NCBI GenBank assembly: GCA_016432545.1
Contig: CP066694.1
Coordinates: forward strand, 744,001-808,000
Source: an archaeon
GTDB taxonomy: Archaea > Thermoproteota > Nitrososphaeria > Nitrososphaerales > Gagatemarchaeaceae
Direction of reading: 5' to 3'
Length of the DNA: 64,000 nucleotides
The notes beneath the pieces are model-generated. The model saw only the letters and a list, made by a program, of their open reading frames with translations. It was not told the origin of the DNA and searched no databases. The position numbers and the translations under genes were made by a program. Below are positions 18,301 to 25,877 of this stretch, in pieces; the first letter of the stretch is position 1, and every line of letters begins with the position of its first letter.

Positions 18301-18904
18301 ATGCGAACCATCTTGAGCTCATGGAGTCGTAGAGCACCTGCGGGTCGCTCATCGAGTAGGTTGGGACCCCGAAGAATCCAGACAGGGCGAAGGGGATCCG
18401 GGCGACAGACCCGGACTTCGTGTAGATTACACCCGCAAGGTTGACCACTTGGAAGACGTGGGTCGGGCCGACGGCGACGTCAGGGTCGGGGGGTGAACAC
18501 GTGCAGGGGTTGGTCCCGCTGCCCGGAACTCCCCCCATCGAAAGGTTCGAGACAATCGCTGGGCCTCCCGTAGTGGAGGGGACCACCACCGTCTTGGATG
18601 CCTCGCCAGGGGGGACGAACCCAATCTGAGAGGCCTCCTGCTTGAGGGCCTCGACAGCGGCCGCCCCGTCAGGTAGTTGTATCGTTCGCGGTTTTGACGC
18701 ATTGAGAGTAGAGATCGGCGGGAGTTTGGCGACATCGACATGCTGAAGGACTTGGGCAACGCCCGGCGTCAAGGTTGAGGCGCTCTCAGGGGTTTTCGCC
18801 TGCGCGGGGATGACCAGAGCGGAATAGACCGATGAAGTTGAGAGCAGTAAGGCGAGAAGCACGACGGCAGCACTGTACCTTGACAAACTCTGGTGCGAGC
18901 GCAT
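15314..18904 (-). CDS. Large secreted protein with Ig-like (Big_3-type) repeats
   Basis: A 1196-residue protein: signal peptide (about residues 10-30), an N-terminal region (about 100-530) of beta-propeller-like character with conserved DPDVAVGPTHVFQVVN and DPQVLYDSMSSRWF stretches, then several Ig-like modules, the last four bearing CxxTVxGxxPTGxxTW and YSGDSNN motifs typical of Big_3/Ig-like repeats, with two or three cysteines each. No C-terminal anchor is seen. A TATA box at 18917-18926 would place the transcript start near 18895, inside the N-terminus, so TTG 18886 may be the true start. It is the first gene of an operon with the small secreted protein. Confidence 0.75.
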   Translation of the reverse strand: MRSHQSLSRYSAAVVLLALLLSTSSVYSALVIPAQAKTPESASTLTPGVAQVLQHVDVAKLPPISTLNASKPRTIQLPDGAAAVEALKQEASQIGFVPPGEASKTVVVPSTTGGPAIVSNLSMGGVPGSGTNPCTCSPPDPDVAVGPTHVFQVVNLAGVIYTKSGSVARIPFALSGFFGVPTYSMSDPQVLYDSMSSRWFASVLDILGNRVIFAVSDSSDPTGSWVVYGLATASFSIPDQPFLGVSEDKFVISANDFSCCWTFLGNQYWVFSKAELVSAAATIHFSTSAPDSTKASLQPARQLSNASGVLYMASVGFGTATSVKVVALTGVPPGPVTPHSSSVPIATASPPPDATQEGTGFPLVTNDNRILSAVWNAGALWFSLTDACIPAGDSTTRSCVRLVELATSGVSTPTKVQDFDIGTSGAYLFYPAVSLDSSNDLVLVYGTSSGSMYPSLAIADRLSSDAPNTIRNATLIAPGTQPDLSFRFGDYFGASADPSMTSTFWVTGEYRTDAAYQGWSTEIARVTLQDLVGATSTSASCKSTSLSLESTSNCTAVVGGGSPTGSITWSYSGTGAVTISPSLCVLSSGSCSVNITGDSAGAGTVTASYSGSGVASNTFLAVTVSQCVQSIKATGPDGFESVVVLVCPSVSAGTYFLQASSSAFGTDISSAAYVFPPGGTYAWGSGSASSATGGSSLAAPPGFSYYAFGAGEGNCDFTSTSFTVDTTNPTPPRFSSVGHDLSNSASVSAACGSSIVGGVGVKNNNTPVLSPSIWKKSNDGYHDESTSVVFGFGVPSNGSLVVIVTSYGWFGIFGGRVEFVTPTEIVPTLSLSAQASVAGFPVGVSGFGLAASQPLTITYDGSTSGMPTGCTTDTFGIVSDGCQFIVPHTFSGPHNVTVSDGTNVLSQIFIDATVFVDCFTETMVGVTANCLVVVSGNAPTGTITLGTNEPGKFSRSTCHLSFSACFFKYTPTSGSSPVTISATYGGDSSNGPYVGYTSFAVALRETTTKVSCAPKASTAGSLSPFKCTATVKGYHPTGNVTWTQGGSGTVNYLSSTCALVSGKCAVMMNPATQGTVVVEATYSGDSNNVASIGDKMVKVIAARTMTHISCSSIPFSLGANITCTATVTGGHSPSGTITWSKASGSGLVNFSSLTCALSSGSCSVTVLATFPSMVRIRASYGGDAVNKLSVGNFVWK

Positions 18905-18978
18905 CGCAGGGTAAGACTATAAAATCTGTTTGCCCGTAAACTGTCAGGCGCGGCCACCTTTGGACCAAGACAGTTCTC

Positions 18979-19070
18979 TGGCGGGCCCGGTGGGATTCGA
19001 ACCCATGGTCTCTGAGCTTTGACTTCAGCTCCGAAGGCTGACGCCTTAATCCGTGCTAGGCTACGGGCCC
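18979..19070 (-). tRNA. tRNA-Arg(TCG) with an insertion after the anticodon arm
   Basis: Acceptor stem GGGCCCG/CGGGCCC, D arm GCC...GGC, perfect anticodon stem TCAGC/GCTGA with loop CTTCGGA (anticodon TCG), T loop TTCGAAT, discriminator G and encoded CCA. Between the anticodon stem and T stem are 18 nt where about 5 are expected, so roughly 13 extra bases are present. As Arg is not a long-arm tRNA in archaea, a small intron at a non-canonical site is the likely reason. The T stem has an A-C mismatch at its outer pair, so the exact splice points are unclear. It lies upstream of an endonuclease homologue gene (20216). Confidence 0.75.
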
Positions 19071-19146
19071 GAGGTGCCCGAAGTGCTTCTTCTCATAATG
19101 CTTTTCATGCTTGAACGATGCGCTCACAGTGGGTCCAGAGGGATGG

Positions 19147-20187
19147 TCAACCCATCATGGACGTAATACCCAGCGGATACGGCTGAGAGAGGAGCCCTAC
19201 GTCTGTGATCATCCTCGTCACTAGCTCGGGCGGAGTGGAGTCGAAAGCCGGGTTGGCCACCCTGACTCCCTTCGGGGCGATCCTCCTCCCCCTGACCTTG
19301 ACGACTTCGTTGGAGGAGCGCTCCTCAATCACCACTTGCGAATGGTCCCTCGACAGGTCGAAGGTGGACTTTGGCGCAGCAACGTAGAACGGGACTTTGT
19401 GTCTATGGGCCAGGACCGCCTCCTGATACGTGCCGATCTTGTTGAATACGTATCCGTCTTTGGTGATCCTGTCCGCCCCGACTACGACCTTGTCCACGCG
19501 GCCCTGGCTGAGCATGTAGCCGACAGCGGTGTCGGAGATGAGGGTGCAGTCTATCCCGTCGGAGGTGAGCTCGTAGGCGGTGAGCCTTGCACCCTGGAGG
19601 GCAGGCCTCGTCTCAGGCGCTATCACCTTGACCAGCTTCCCCTCCTCCACGGCAGCCCTCACGACCCCGAGGGCAGTCCCATAGCCCACAGTCGCCAGGG
19701 CGCCCGCGTTGCACTGGGTGAGGATGGTGTCTCCGTCCTCGATCAGAGCCGACCCGAACTTGCCCAGCTTCCTGTTCGCCATGACGTCCTCTTCCTCCAT
19801 CTTCTTCACCTCCGTCACGGCAATCTCCTTCGCCTCTTCTGCGGTCTTCGAAGGCCGGATCGCCTCCAGGACCCTGTCTATTCCCCAGAAGAGGTTGACA
19901 GCAGTGGGACGGGTGGATCTTAGGAGAGCGCCTGCCGCCTCCGCTTCCTTGACGAGGCCGGCCACGTCGCGCCGCTTGGACCTGACGACCGCGAGTGCCA
20001 CGCCCATGGCTGCCGCGACCCCGATCGCCGGAGCCCCGCGTACCACCATGGTCGAGATGCCCCTGGCGACCTGTTCAGGGGTCGTGTAAGTTACGTAGGA
20101 GAAGCGCAAGGGGAGGGCGGTCTGGTCGATCATCTTGACCTCTCCGTCCGACCAGGAGACGGTTCTCGCGGTGAAGAAGTCGGGCAA
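19147..20187 (-). CDS. mtnA: S-methyl-5-thioribose-1-phosphate isomerase (eIF2B-like family)
   Basis: A 346-residue enzyme interconverting methylthioribose-1-phosphate and methylthioribulose-1-phosphate in methionine salvage. Visible signatures are RGAPAIGVAAA (about residues 50-60), the catalytic cysteine in TQCNAG (Cys159), the catalytic aspartate in VVGADRI (Asp239) and NKIGTY in the C-terminal Rossmann half. The length matches the family. In some archaea relatives act on ribose-1,5-bisphosphate (AMP salvage), so the substrate is not certain. It diverges from the endA-like gene across 28 bases. Confidence 0.85.
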   Translation of the reverse strand: MPDFFTARTVSWSDGEVKMIDQTALPLRFSYVTYTTPEQVARGISTMVVRGAPAIGVAAAMGVALAVVRSKRRDVAGLVKEAEAAGALLRSTRPTAVNLFWGIDRVLEAIRPSKTAEEAKEIAVTEVKKMEEEDVMANRKLGKFGSALIEDGDTILTQCNAGALATVGYGTALGVVRAAVEEGKLVKVIAPETRPALQGARLTAYELTSDGIDCTLISDTAVGYMLSQGRVDKVVVGADRITKDGYVFNKIGTYQEAVLAHRHKVPFYVAAPKSTFDLSRDHSQVVIEERSSNEVVKVRGRRIAPKGVRVANPAFDSTPPELVTRMITDVGLLSQPYPLGITSMMG

Positions 20188-20215
20188 GAGGCCCGAGACC
20201 GGGGGCGGGCGCTAA

Positions 20216-20821
20216 ATGGTTTCTCTTGGCGTTGAAGCTTCAAATAGACTGGAGGCTCGTTCGGCGAAAGACATGGAAGAAAGCGTCGCCGCGGAGCAGA
20301 CTTCGCAGGCCTTCGAGGGAAGTTTGGTGGACGGGACTGTGGTGGTCACCGACAAGGGGAGGTTCGGGGAGCTGACCGAGTCGGGATACGGCACCGTCAA
20401 GGAGGACAGACTGCTGCTCAGGGATTACGAGGCGCTGTACCTTCTCTACTCGAAGAAGCTGGTCCTAAAGGATGGGGAGGGAAGGGAAGTAGGGTTTGAG
20501 GCGCTCTCGGAGTCGAGCCAGAGGGCAGCGAGGGACGCGTGGACGAAGTTCATGATCTACCGGGACCTTAGGAGCAGGGGATACGTGGTCAGGGAAGGGT
20601 TCGGGTTCGGGACGGACCTGAGGGTCTACGAGAGGGGCGACTATCCCAAGAAGCCTGCGAAGTACGTCGTCTTCGCCCTCGACGAAGGGATAGAGAAAGG
20701 GGTCCAGGACCTGCAGAAGTCGGTCAGAGAGATGGCCAAGATGGGAAAGGAGGCGATCATCGCGGTGATTGAGAGGAGAGGGGAGGTAATCTACTACAAG
20801 GTAAGCAAGGCGAGGTTCTAG
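20216..20821 (+). CDS. endA: tRNA-splicing endonuclease family protein, probably structural subunit
   Basis: A 201-residue protein with an N-terminal domain (about 35-100) and the C-terminal EndA nuclease-fold domain marked by YRDLRSRGYVV, FGTDLRVYERG and a closing GEVIYYKV strand. The usual catalytic trio is Tyr, His, Lys: Tyr138 and a lysine near 178 are present, but the position where family members carry His (HSKY) reads PAKY. In crenarchaea and thaumarchaea the enzyme is a heterotetramer of catalytic and structural subunits, so this may be the structural one. ATG 20270 is an alternative start. It is followed after 4 bases by the UbiA gene. Confidence 0.75.
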   Translation: MVSLGVEASNRLEARSAKDMEESVAAEQTSQAFEGSLVDGTVVVTDKGRFGELTESGYGTVKEDRLLLRDYEALYLLYSKKLVLKDGEGREVGFEALSESSQRAARDAWTKFMIYRDLRSRGYVVREGFGFGTDLRVYERGDYPKKPAKYVVFALDEGIEKGVQDLQKSVREMAKMGKEAIIAVIERRGEVIYYKVSKARF

Positions 20822-20825
20822 GGGC

Positions 20826-21671
20826 GTGGACCTGAGGGCGGGGCTCCAGCTCGTCCGGCCGATCAACTGCGCGATGATCGGGTTTGCCGTGATCGTCGGC
20901 GCCTTCGTCTCGAAGCCTCCGTCCACATCGGGTCTGCAGCTTGCGCTCGGATTTGCGACTGGTTTTCTGATCTGCGCTTACTCGATGGCGGTCAACGACG
21001 TTTACGACGTCGAGGTCGACAGGGTCAACATGCCGGAGAGGCCGATCCCGAGCGGAAGGCTGACAGTCGGGTCAGCGACCAGGGTCTCGATCGTCGTCCT
21101 GATCGGCGGAGTGGCTGCGTCTGTCCTGAGCCTCAACCCGGCGGCCGTCGCGATCGCGTTGGTCTATGCGTTCCTCTCGTGGCTCTACAACGCAAGGGCG
21201 AAGAAGGCGGGGCTCGCCGGGAACCTGATCGTGGCGTCCTCCTTAGCGATACCGTTCCTGTACGGAGGGGTGGTCGCGGGGGGCAGCGTCCTGGGTTCGC
21301 TCCTCGTCTTGATGGCGCTGACCTCGTTCTTCGCCGGAGTTGGGCGGGAGGTCGTGAAGGCGATGGCGGACGTTGAGGGTGACTCGGAGAGGGGAGTCAG
21401 GTCGGTCGCGAGGACGAGGGGGCTCAAGGCCGCGTCACTGGTCGGGGCCGCCTTCTTCCTGGGTGCTGTGGTCACGAGCTGGGTCCCGCTGTTCACCGGG
21501 CTCGCGAACCTGTACTATACAGTAGGCGTGGTCGTTCCGGACGTGGTCTTCGTCTACCTGGCGGCCAGCGTGCTGAGGAGGGCTGACGCCTCGAACGCGT
21601 ACAGGGTCAAGAAGATCGCCCTGGCTGGGATGACTGCTGGGCTCGTCGTCTTCATAGGGGGCGGCCTCTAG
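20826..21671 (+). CDS. UbiA prenyltransferase, likely digeranylgeranylglyceryl phosphate synthase
   Basis: A 281-residue protein with eight to nine membrane helices. The Mg-prenyl-diphosphate site NDxxDxxxD lies at residues 57-65 and is followed by NMPERPIPSG, the typical DGGGP-synthase context; a second acidic site (DVEGD, about 180-185) precedes RGVRSVARTRG. The enzyme adds the second geranylgeranyl chain to geranylgeranylglyceryl phosphate, an essential archaeal lipid step at the membrane. GTG start. It sits 4 bases after endA and 1 base before rfcL, so the three form one operon. Confidence 0.85.
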   Translation: MDLRAGLQLVRPINCAMIGFAVIVGAFVSKPPSTSGLQLALGFATGFLICAYSMAVNDVYDVEVDRVNMPERPIPSGRLTVGSATRVSIVVLIGGVAASVLSLNPAAVAIALVYAFLSWLYNARAKKAGLAGNLIVASSLAIPFLYGGVVAGGSVLGSLLVLMALTSFFAGVGREVVKAMADVEGDSERGVRSVARTRGLKAASLVGAAFFLGAVVTSWVPLFTGLANLYYTVGVVVPDVVFVYLAASVLRRADASNAYRVKKIALAGMTAGLVVFIGGGL

Positions 21672-21672
21672 G

Positions 21673-22848
21673 TTGTGGTCCGAGAAGTACAGGCCGAAGA
21701 GCCTCGACGAGATGACCGGGAACGAGGAGGCTCGGGCAAAGCTGCTCGTTTGGCTGAAGAAGTGGAAGAAGGGAGGCAAGGCTGCTCTGCTGGTCGGCCC
21801 CCCGGGGACTGGGAAGACGACCACGGTCGCCCTGGCGGCCAAGGAGTTGGGACTCCTGCTCGTGGAGCTCAACGCGAGCGACGCGAGGACCAAGGAGAAG
21901 ATGACCAGGAAGATTGGGGAGGCGATCTCCAGCGTCTCCCTGATGGGCGACAGGTCGCTGATCTTCATCGACGAGGTGGACGGTCTCGCGGGGAGGGCGG
22001 ACTACGGGGCGATAGACTTCATCAAGGACGCAGTGAGGAGGAGCCTCAACCCTGTGGTGATGGCAGCCAATGACCCCGAGTCTGACGAGGTGCGGAAGCT
22101 CGGGAGCGTCGCCTCGAGGATCGAGTTCGTAAAACCTCTGCCGGAGGAGGTGGAGGGCAAGCTGAGAAGCGTCGCAGAAGCCGAAGGGCTTCGATTGGAA
22201 GTGGGCGAGCTGGAAGGGTTCGCGGCGGCGGCGAATGGGGACCTGAGGGTCGCGGTCAACTTCTTGCAGGCAGGGATCTCGGCGCGCAAGGACGAGGAGG
22301 TGACGGCGTCGAGGGCGGTCAACGGCTTCTTCGAGGCTACGGACAGGGGGGCTGCGCTTGAGGCCCTCAGGGCGTATCCGGGCCAGCCCAGAGACAAGGT
22401 CAGGGACATCTACAACGGGGTCGTGAAGGCGAAGATCCACGAGGAGAGGAAGGCCGCGGCCCTGGAGGTCCTCTCCAGGGTGGACGTGCTCATGGGCCGG
22501 ATGATGCGGGGGAGGGACTGGAGGCTACTCAGGTACCTGGATTCGATGCTCGCTGCCGAGCTGTGGCCCACCTTGGGGGACGGCGGCGCGAAGTTCACCA
22601 TGGACGCGGTGCCCTGGCTCCTGCAGGTGAGGATCTGGAACGATTCGAGGAAGCTGAAGGACATAGGGCTCTGGGCCGGGAAGAGGCTGGGGATCAGCCA
22701 GAAGGAGAGCCTCGTGGAGGACATGCCCTACATCCTCCTCCTCTGCAGGGAGGCCGGGTTCAGGGAGGAGCTCTCGAAGAGCCTTGGCCTCGAGGAGAAC
22801 TACGTGGCCTTCGTGGAGAAGGAGGCCGCCAGGTCCGCGCGCCGCTAG
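21673..22848 (+). CDS. rfcL: Replication factor C large subunit (clamp loader)
   Basis: A 391-residue AAA+ protein. The N-terminus WSEKYRPKSLDEMTGN is the RFC box, Walker A GPPGTGKTT is at residues 42-50 and Walker B LIFIDEVD at 96-103, with the lid and collar helices following. With RFC small subunits it loads PCNA onto primed DNA. TTG start one base after the UbiA stop. The C-terminus lacks a clear PIP-box extension and is basic (ARSARR). The 3' end overlaps the convergent winged-helix gene by 4 bases. Confidence 0.88.
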   Translation: MWSEKYRPKSLDEMTGNEEARAKLLVWLKKWKKGGKAALLVGPPGTGKTTTVALAAKELGLLLVELNASDARTKEKMTRKIGEAISSVSLMGDRSLIFIDEVDGLAGRADYGAIDFIKDAVRRSLNPVVMAANDPESDEVRKLGSVASRIEFVKPLPEEVEGKLRSVAEAEGLRLEVGELEGFAAAANGDLRVAVNFLQAGISARKDEEVTASRAVNGFFEATDRGAALEALRAYPGQPRDKVRDIYNGVVKAKIHEERKAAALEVLSRVDVLMGRMMRGRDWRLLRYLDSMLAAELWPTLGDGGAKFTMDAVPWLLQVRIWNDSRKLKDIGLWAGKRLGISQKESLVEDMPYILLLCREAGFREELSKSLGLEENYVAFVEKEAARSARR

Positions 22849-23084
22849 TTGTAGGCCTCTGGGTAGGGGGCCTCTTCAAGGACCCTCCAGTCCGCGAGGA
22901 AGCGCGCGAGGACGCCGACCCTCGGGTTCCCCTTCTCGACCCTGAAGATCCTGATGCGGTTGAAGCGCTTCTCGCTGAGGATTCCTGACTTTTTGAGGTA
23001 TTCGAGGTGGCGGGCGGCCGAGCTGTGTGAGAGGCCCGACCTCTTGGTGATCTCCGAGATGTTCAGCTCTCCAGTCTCGAGCAT
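22845..23084 (-). CDS. Small winged-helix transcriptional regulator
   Basis: A 79-residue protein with an ArsR-like winged helix: helix-turn-helix ISEITKRSGLSHSSAARHLEYLKKSGIL (about residues 9-36) and a basic wing. The same frame extends upstream of ATG 23084 with a very HTH-like sequence (VEKLLSSYGRTKILTV) reaching the 3' end of the orc1 gene, but no ATG, GTG or TTG is available there. Either translation starts at 23084 and the extra helix is lost, or a rare start codon or coupling to orc1 is used. Confidence 0.65.
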   Translation of the reverse strand: MLETGELNISEITKRSGLSHSSAARHLEYLKKSGILSEKRFNRIRIFRVEKGNPRVGVLARFLADWRVLEEAPYPEAYN

Positions 23085-23127
23085 GACCGTCAGGATCTTG
23101 GTCCTGCCGTACGAGGAGAGGAGCTTC

Positions 23128-24300
23128 TCAACTTCTAACGTCGGCCACCATGCCTTTCTCGAGCTCGCCCATCAGCTCCTTCGCGGAGACGAGGTCAAGC
23201 CCGATCAGGGTCGTCCGGCCGCGCCTGCCCCTGCCCGATAGCTCTGTCGCGATGATGCCCTTCCGGGAGAGCTCGTTGACGTCGTTCCAGACCTGGGTGT
23301 GGTGGTTGGCGCCGACTCCGAGGCCCTCGCACAGGGCGGAGTAGCTCTTCTCCACCTCGCCTATGCTCACGTAGCGCGAGTCGCCCTTCTTGAGCAGGGT
23401 CGAGACCGCTAGGAGTATGAGCCTCTGGTGCCTGGTCAGGTAGCTCAGCTCTTCCTTCTTGAGCTGAGGGGGGAGCTGTGCCTTGGCTGCGCGCACGTGC
23501 TCGGGGAGGACGCGCGGAGACTCGCCCATGTCGGCCAGCTTTCCTGCTCCGTAGACGAGGTCGAGGGCGTAGCGGGCGTCCCCGAACTGGGCCGCGATGT
23601 CGGCTGCGAGCTGCATCGAGTTGTCCGGGAGGGAGCCGTCGTTGAAGGCCTCGACGCGGGAGGAGATGATGTCGAGGAGCTGCTCGGAGGGGTAGGGCTC
23701 GAGGCGGACGTCGCTGGACTGGAGGGAGCTGAGGGTGCTCAGGTCGACCGCCTTCAGGTAGTCGAGGGTCTTGGAGACGAGGAGGGAGGAGAAGACCTGG
23801 CTTCCTGGGGTCATCTCCCTCAGGCGGGTGATCGTGTAGAGGGCGGAAGGGTCGGAGAGGATCAGGGAGTCGACCTCGTCGAAGACGATGACCAGGTGCA
23901 TCCTGTTGCTCCTCAGCTCGTCGAGGAGGGTGGAGAGGAGCTCCTCGAAGCTGTAGCCCCTCGATGGGTAGGTGTGTCCGAGGGACTTCAGGGCGCGGAC
24001 CATCACGGCCTGGAGCGACCGGTCGATCCGGCAGTTGACTAGGAGGACCTTGACGAGGTTCCCGTGGAGGGCTGCCTTCTTCGGGAGGGACTCTGCGAGC
24101 TTCTTCGCGATCATGGTCTTTCCCGACCCGATTGGGCCGGAGAGGACCACGGTCTGGCTCGCCTTGGAAGCGTTCTGGATAACTCCCTGGAAGTAGACTT
24201 CGAGGGCCTTGAGCTGGGCGTCGCGGTGCGGGGTCTGGTGGGGGAGGTACTCCGGGAGGAGGAGGCTTTCGTCGCGGAAGACAGAGCGAGGGAGAGGCAT
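23128..24300 (-). CDS. Orc1/Cdc6 replication initiator
   Basis: A 390-residue AAA+ ATPase of the archaeal origin-recognition family. Walker A GPIGSGKT and Walker B VIVFDEVDS are present, followed by sensor regions and a C-terminal winged helix (about 300-380) that binds origin DNA. The frame extends to TTG/ATG codons up to 24456, but MPLPRSVFRDESLLLPEYLPH at 24300 matches the normal N-terminus of the family, and a TATA box lies 30 nt upstream. Its upstream intergenic region has no obvious origin recognition boxes. It neighbours the clamp loader gene, giving a small replication cluster. Confidence 0.85.
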   Translation of the reverse strand: MPLPRSVFRDESLLLPEYLPHQTPHRDAQLKALEVYFQGVIQNASKASQTVVLSGPIGSGKTMIAKKLAESLPKKAALHGNLVKVLLVNCRIDRSLQAVMVRALKSLGHTYPSRGYSFEELLSTLLDELRSNRMHLVIVFDEVDSLILSDPSALYTITRLREMTPGSQVFSSLLVSKTLDYLKAVDLSTLSSLQSSDVRLEPYPSEQLLDIISSRVEAFNDGSLPDNSMQLAADIAAQFGDARYALDLVYGAGKLADMGESPRVLPEHVRAAKAQLPPQLKKEELSYLTRHQRLILLAVSTLLKKGDSRYVSIGEVEKSYSALCEGLGVGANHHTQVWNDVNELSRKGIIATELSGRGRRGRTTLIGLDLVSAKELMGELEKGMVADVRS

Positions 24301-24328
24301 CGAGAGTTGCGGTTTTCCTCGACTTCGT

Positions 24329-24337
24329 CTTATAACT
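24329..24337 (-). promoter_or_regulatory. TATA box for orc1/cdc6
   Basis: AGTTATAAG on the minus strand about 30 nt upstream of ATG 24300. It supports the shorter Orc1 start. Confidence 0.5.
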
Positions 24338-24429
24338 ATGATTCTACGGACTAGCGCATCTTTCTGACAGGGTAGAGTGAAAGTGTTGTAGGGAAGGGTA
24401 AAAAGGACAGGGAGGTCCGCGCCCGCCTC

Positions 24430-25458
24430 GTGAAGGCTGTAAGGTTCCACAAGCACGGAGGGCCGGAGGTACTACAGTTCGAAGAGGCCCCAGACCCGAG
24501 CCCGAACGCAGACGAAGCGTTAGTGAGGGTGAGGGCGTGCGCGCTCAACCGCCTGGACCTATGGGCGAGGAACGGGCTCCCCAACGTGGAGATACCGATG
24601 CCGCACATCTCGGGCAGCGACATAGCAGGGGTGGTGGAGGGCGTACCGAAGGAGGAGAAGGAGTTCAGGGCGGGGGACGAGGTCATAGTCAACCCGGGGG
24701 TCGGCTGCGGGAAGTGCGAGAAGTGCCTGCTGGGAAGGGACAACCAGTGCAGGTTCTACGCGATTATCGGGTACGGAGTGGACGGGGGGTACGCCGAGCT
24801 GGTCAAGGTGCCGAGGAGGAACCTGGTAAGGAAGCCAGAGTCGATGAGCTTCGAGGAAGCAGCCTCCTTCCCCCTGGTCTTCCTGACGGCGTACCACATG
24901 GTCGTAACGAAGGCCCGGCTCGTGCCCGGGGAGAGCGTCCTGGTCCTTGCGGCCAGCTCGGGGGTCGGCTCAGCGGCGATCCAGGTCGCAAAGCTCCTGG
25001 GGGCCGAGGTGATCGCAACGGCGAGCGGGAAGGAGAAGGTGGAGAAGGCGCGCACGCTGGGGGCGGACCACGTGGTGGACCACTACGAGCAGAACGTTCT
25101 GGAGGAGGTGAAGAGGATCACCGGGAAGAGGGGGGTCGACGTGGTGGTCGAGCACGTCGGCAAGGCGACCTGGGACGGGAGCGTGAAGGCCTTGGCCAAG
25201 GGCGGGAGGCTGGTCCTGTGCGGGGCCACGACCGGGGCGGACGCAGTGACGGACCTCAGGTACGTCTACAGCAGGGAGCTCACGATCTACGGGAGCTACA
25301 TGGCCAGCAAGGGAGAGCTCCTGAAGGTGGTGGAGCTCTTCAGGCAGAAGAGGCTAAGGCCAGTCGTCGACTCTGTCTATCAGCTCGAAAGGGCGGCAGA
25401 GGCCCAGGCGAGGATGGAAGAGAGCCAGCACTTCGGCAAGATCGTGCTGAAGGTCTAG
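24430..25458 (+). CDS. Zinc-type medium-chain dehydrogenase/reductase
   Basis: A 342-residue NAD(P)-dependent oxidoreductase. The N-terminal GroES-like domain has GSDIAGVVE and a structural-zinc lobe CGKCEKCLLGRDNQC (about residues 97-111). The Rossmann domain starts with AASSGVGSAAIQVAKLLGA (about 176-194). The catalytic-zinc Cys of classic alcohol dehydrogenases is replaced (CALNRLDLWAR), which is closer to quinone-oxidoreductase-like relatives, so the substrate is open. GTG start; convergent with the OsmC gene, with a 4-base overlap at the stop codons. Confidence 0.8.
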   Translation: MKAVRFHKHGGPEVLQFEEAPDPSPNADEALVRVRACALNRLDLWARNGLPNVEIPMPHISGSDIAGVVEGVPKEEKEFRAGDEVIVNPGVGCGKCEKCLLGRDNQCRFYAIIGYGVDGGYAELVKVPRRNLVRKPESMSFEEAASFPLVFLTAYHMVVTKARLVPGESVLVLAASSGVGSAAIQVAKLLGAEVIATASGKEKVEKARTLGADHVVDHYEQNVLEEVKRITGKRGVDVVVEHVGKATWDGSVKALAKGGRLVLCGATTGADAVTDLRYVYSRELTIYGSYMASKGELLKVVELFRQKRLRPVVDSVYQLERAAEAQARMEESQHFGKIVLKV

Positions 25459-25877
25459 GCCTGGATCTCGTACGAATGCGTGATCTTGGCGGTCGGGGCG
25501 AGTGAGGCACCCACGCTGCAGAACTTCTCGGTGCTGTCCTTGATCGCTTCCTCCACGTACTTCGTCTCCAGGGCCTCCCCTGACAGGACGTACTTGATGT
25601 GAATCGAGGTCCACGGCTTTGGGAGCCCGTGCTCGGGGCGCCCGCCAGATACGAGGACCTTGAGCGACTTCAGGGTCTGGTTCCTCTTGTGCAGGATCGC
25701 GACGATGTCCATCCCGGTGCAGGCGCCGAGCGCGGTCAGGAGGGCGCGCATCGGGCCGATCCCCTTCTGGGTGCCCTCGGTCGAGTCGTACACGACCGTG
25801 TGCCCCGACGTGTCGCTCCCAAGGAAGACGTTGTCCCCGGCCCAGGAGATCTCCGCGAGCCAGTTGTCTTTACTCAA
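25455..25877 (-). CDS. OsmC-family peroxidase
   Basis: A 140-residue OsmC/Ohr fold protein with the two conserved redox cysteines, Cys53 in GACTGMD and Cys120 in KFCSVGASL, used to reduce organic hydroperoxides. Its closest resemblance is to the YhfA/OsmC branch. TTG start overlapping the upstream gene's stop by 8 bases, so it is the second gene of a two-gene operon with the hypothetical protein at 25870. Confidence 0.82.
   Translation of the reverse strand: MSKDNWLAEISWAGDNVFLGSDTSGHTVVYDSTEGTQKGIGPMRALLTALGACTGMDIVAILHKRNQTLKSLKVLVSGGRPEHGLPKPWTSIHIKYVLSGEALETKYVEEAIKDSTEKFCSVGASLAPTAKITHSYEIQA

Noticed and set aside
18979-19070. tRNA-Ser or tRNA-Leu with a long variable arm
   Set aside because: The anticodon stem fixes the loop CTTCGGA with anticodon TCG (Arg), and the 18-nt region has no good internal stem.
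24300-24430. Replication origin next to orc1/cdc6
   Set aside because: The intergenic region is only 130 bp and no repeated origin recognition box pattern or AT-rich unwinding element was seen.
24537-25505. 322-codon frame over the MDR dehydrogenase
   Set aside because: Gly/Arg-rich shifted frame of a high-GC gene; the dehydrogenase frame holds zinc and Rossmann motifs.
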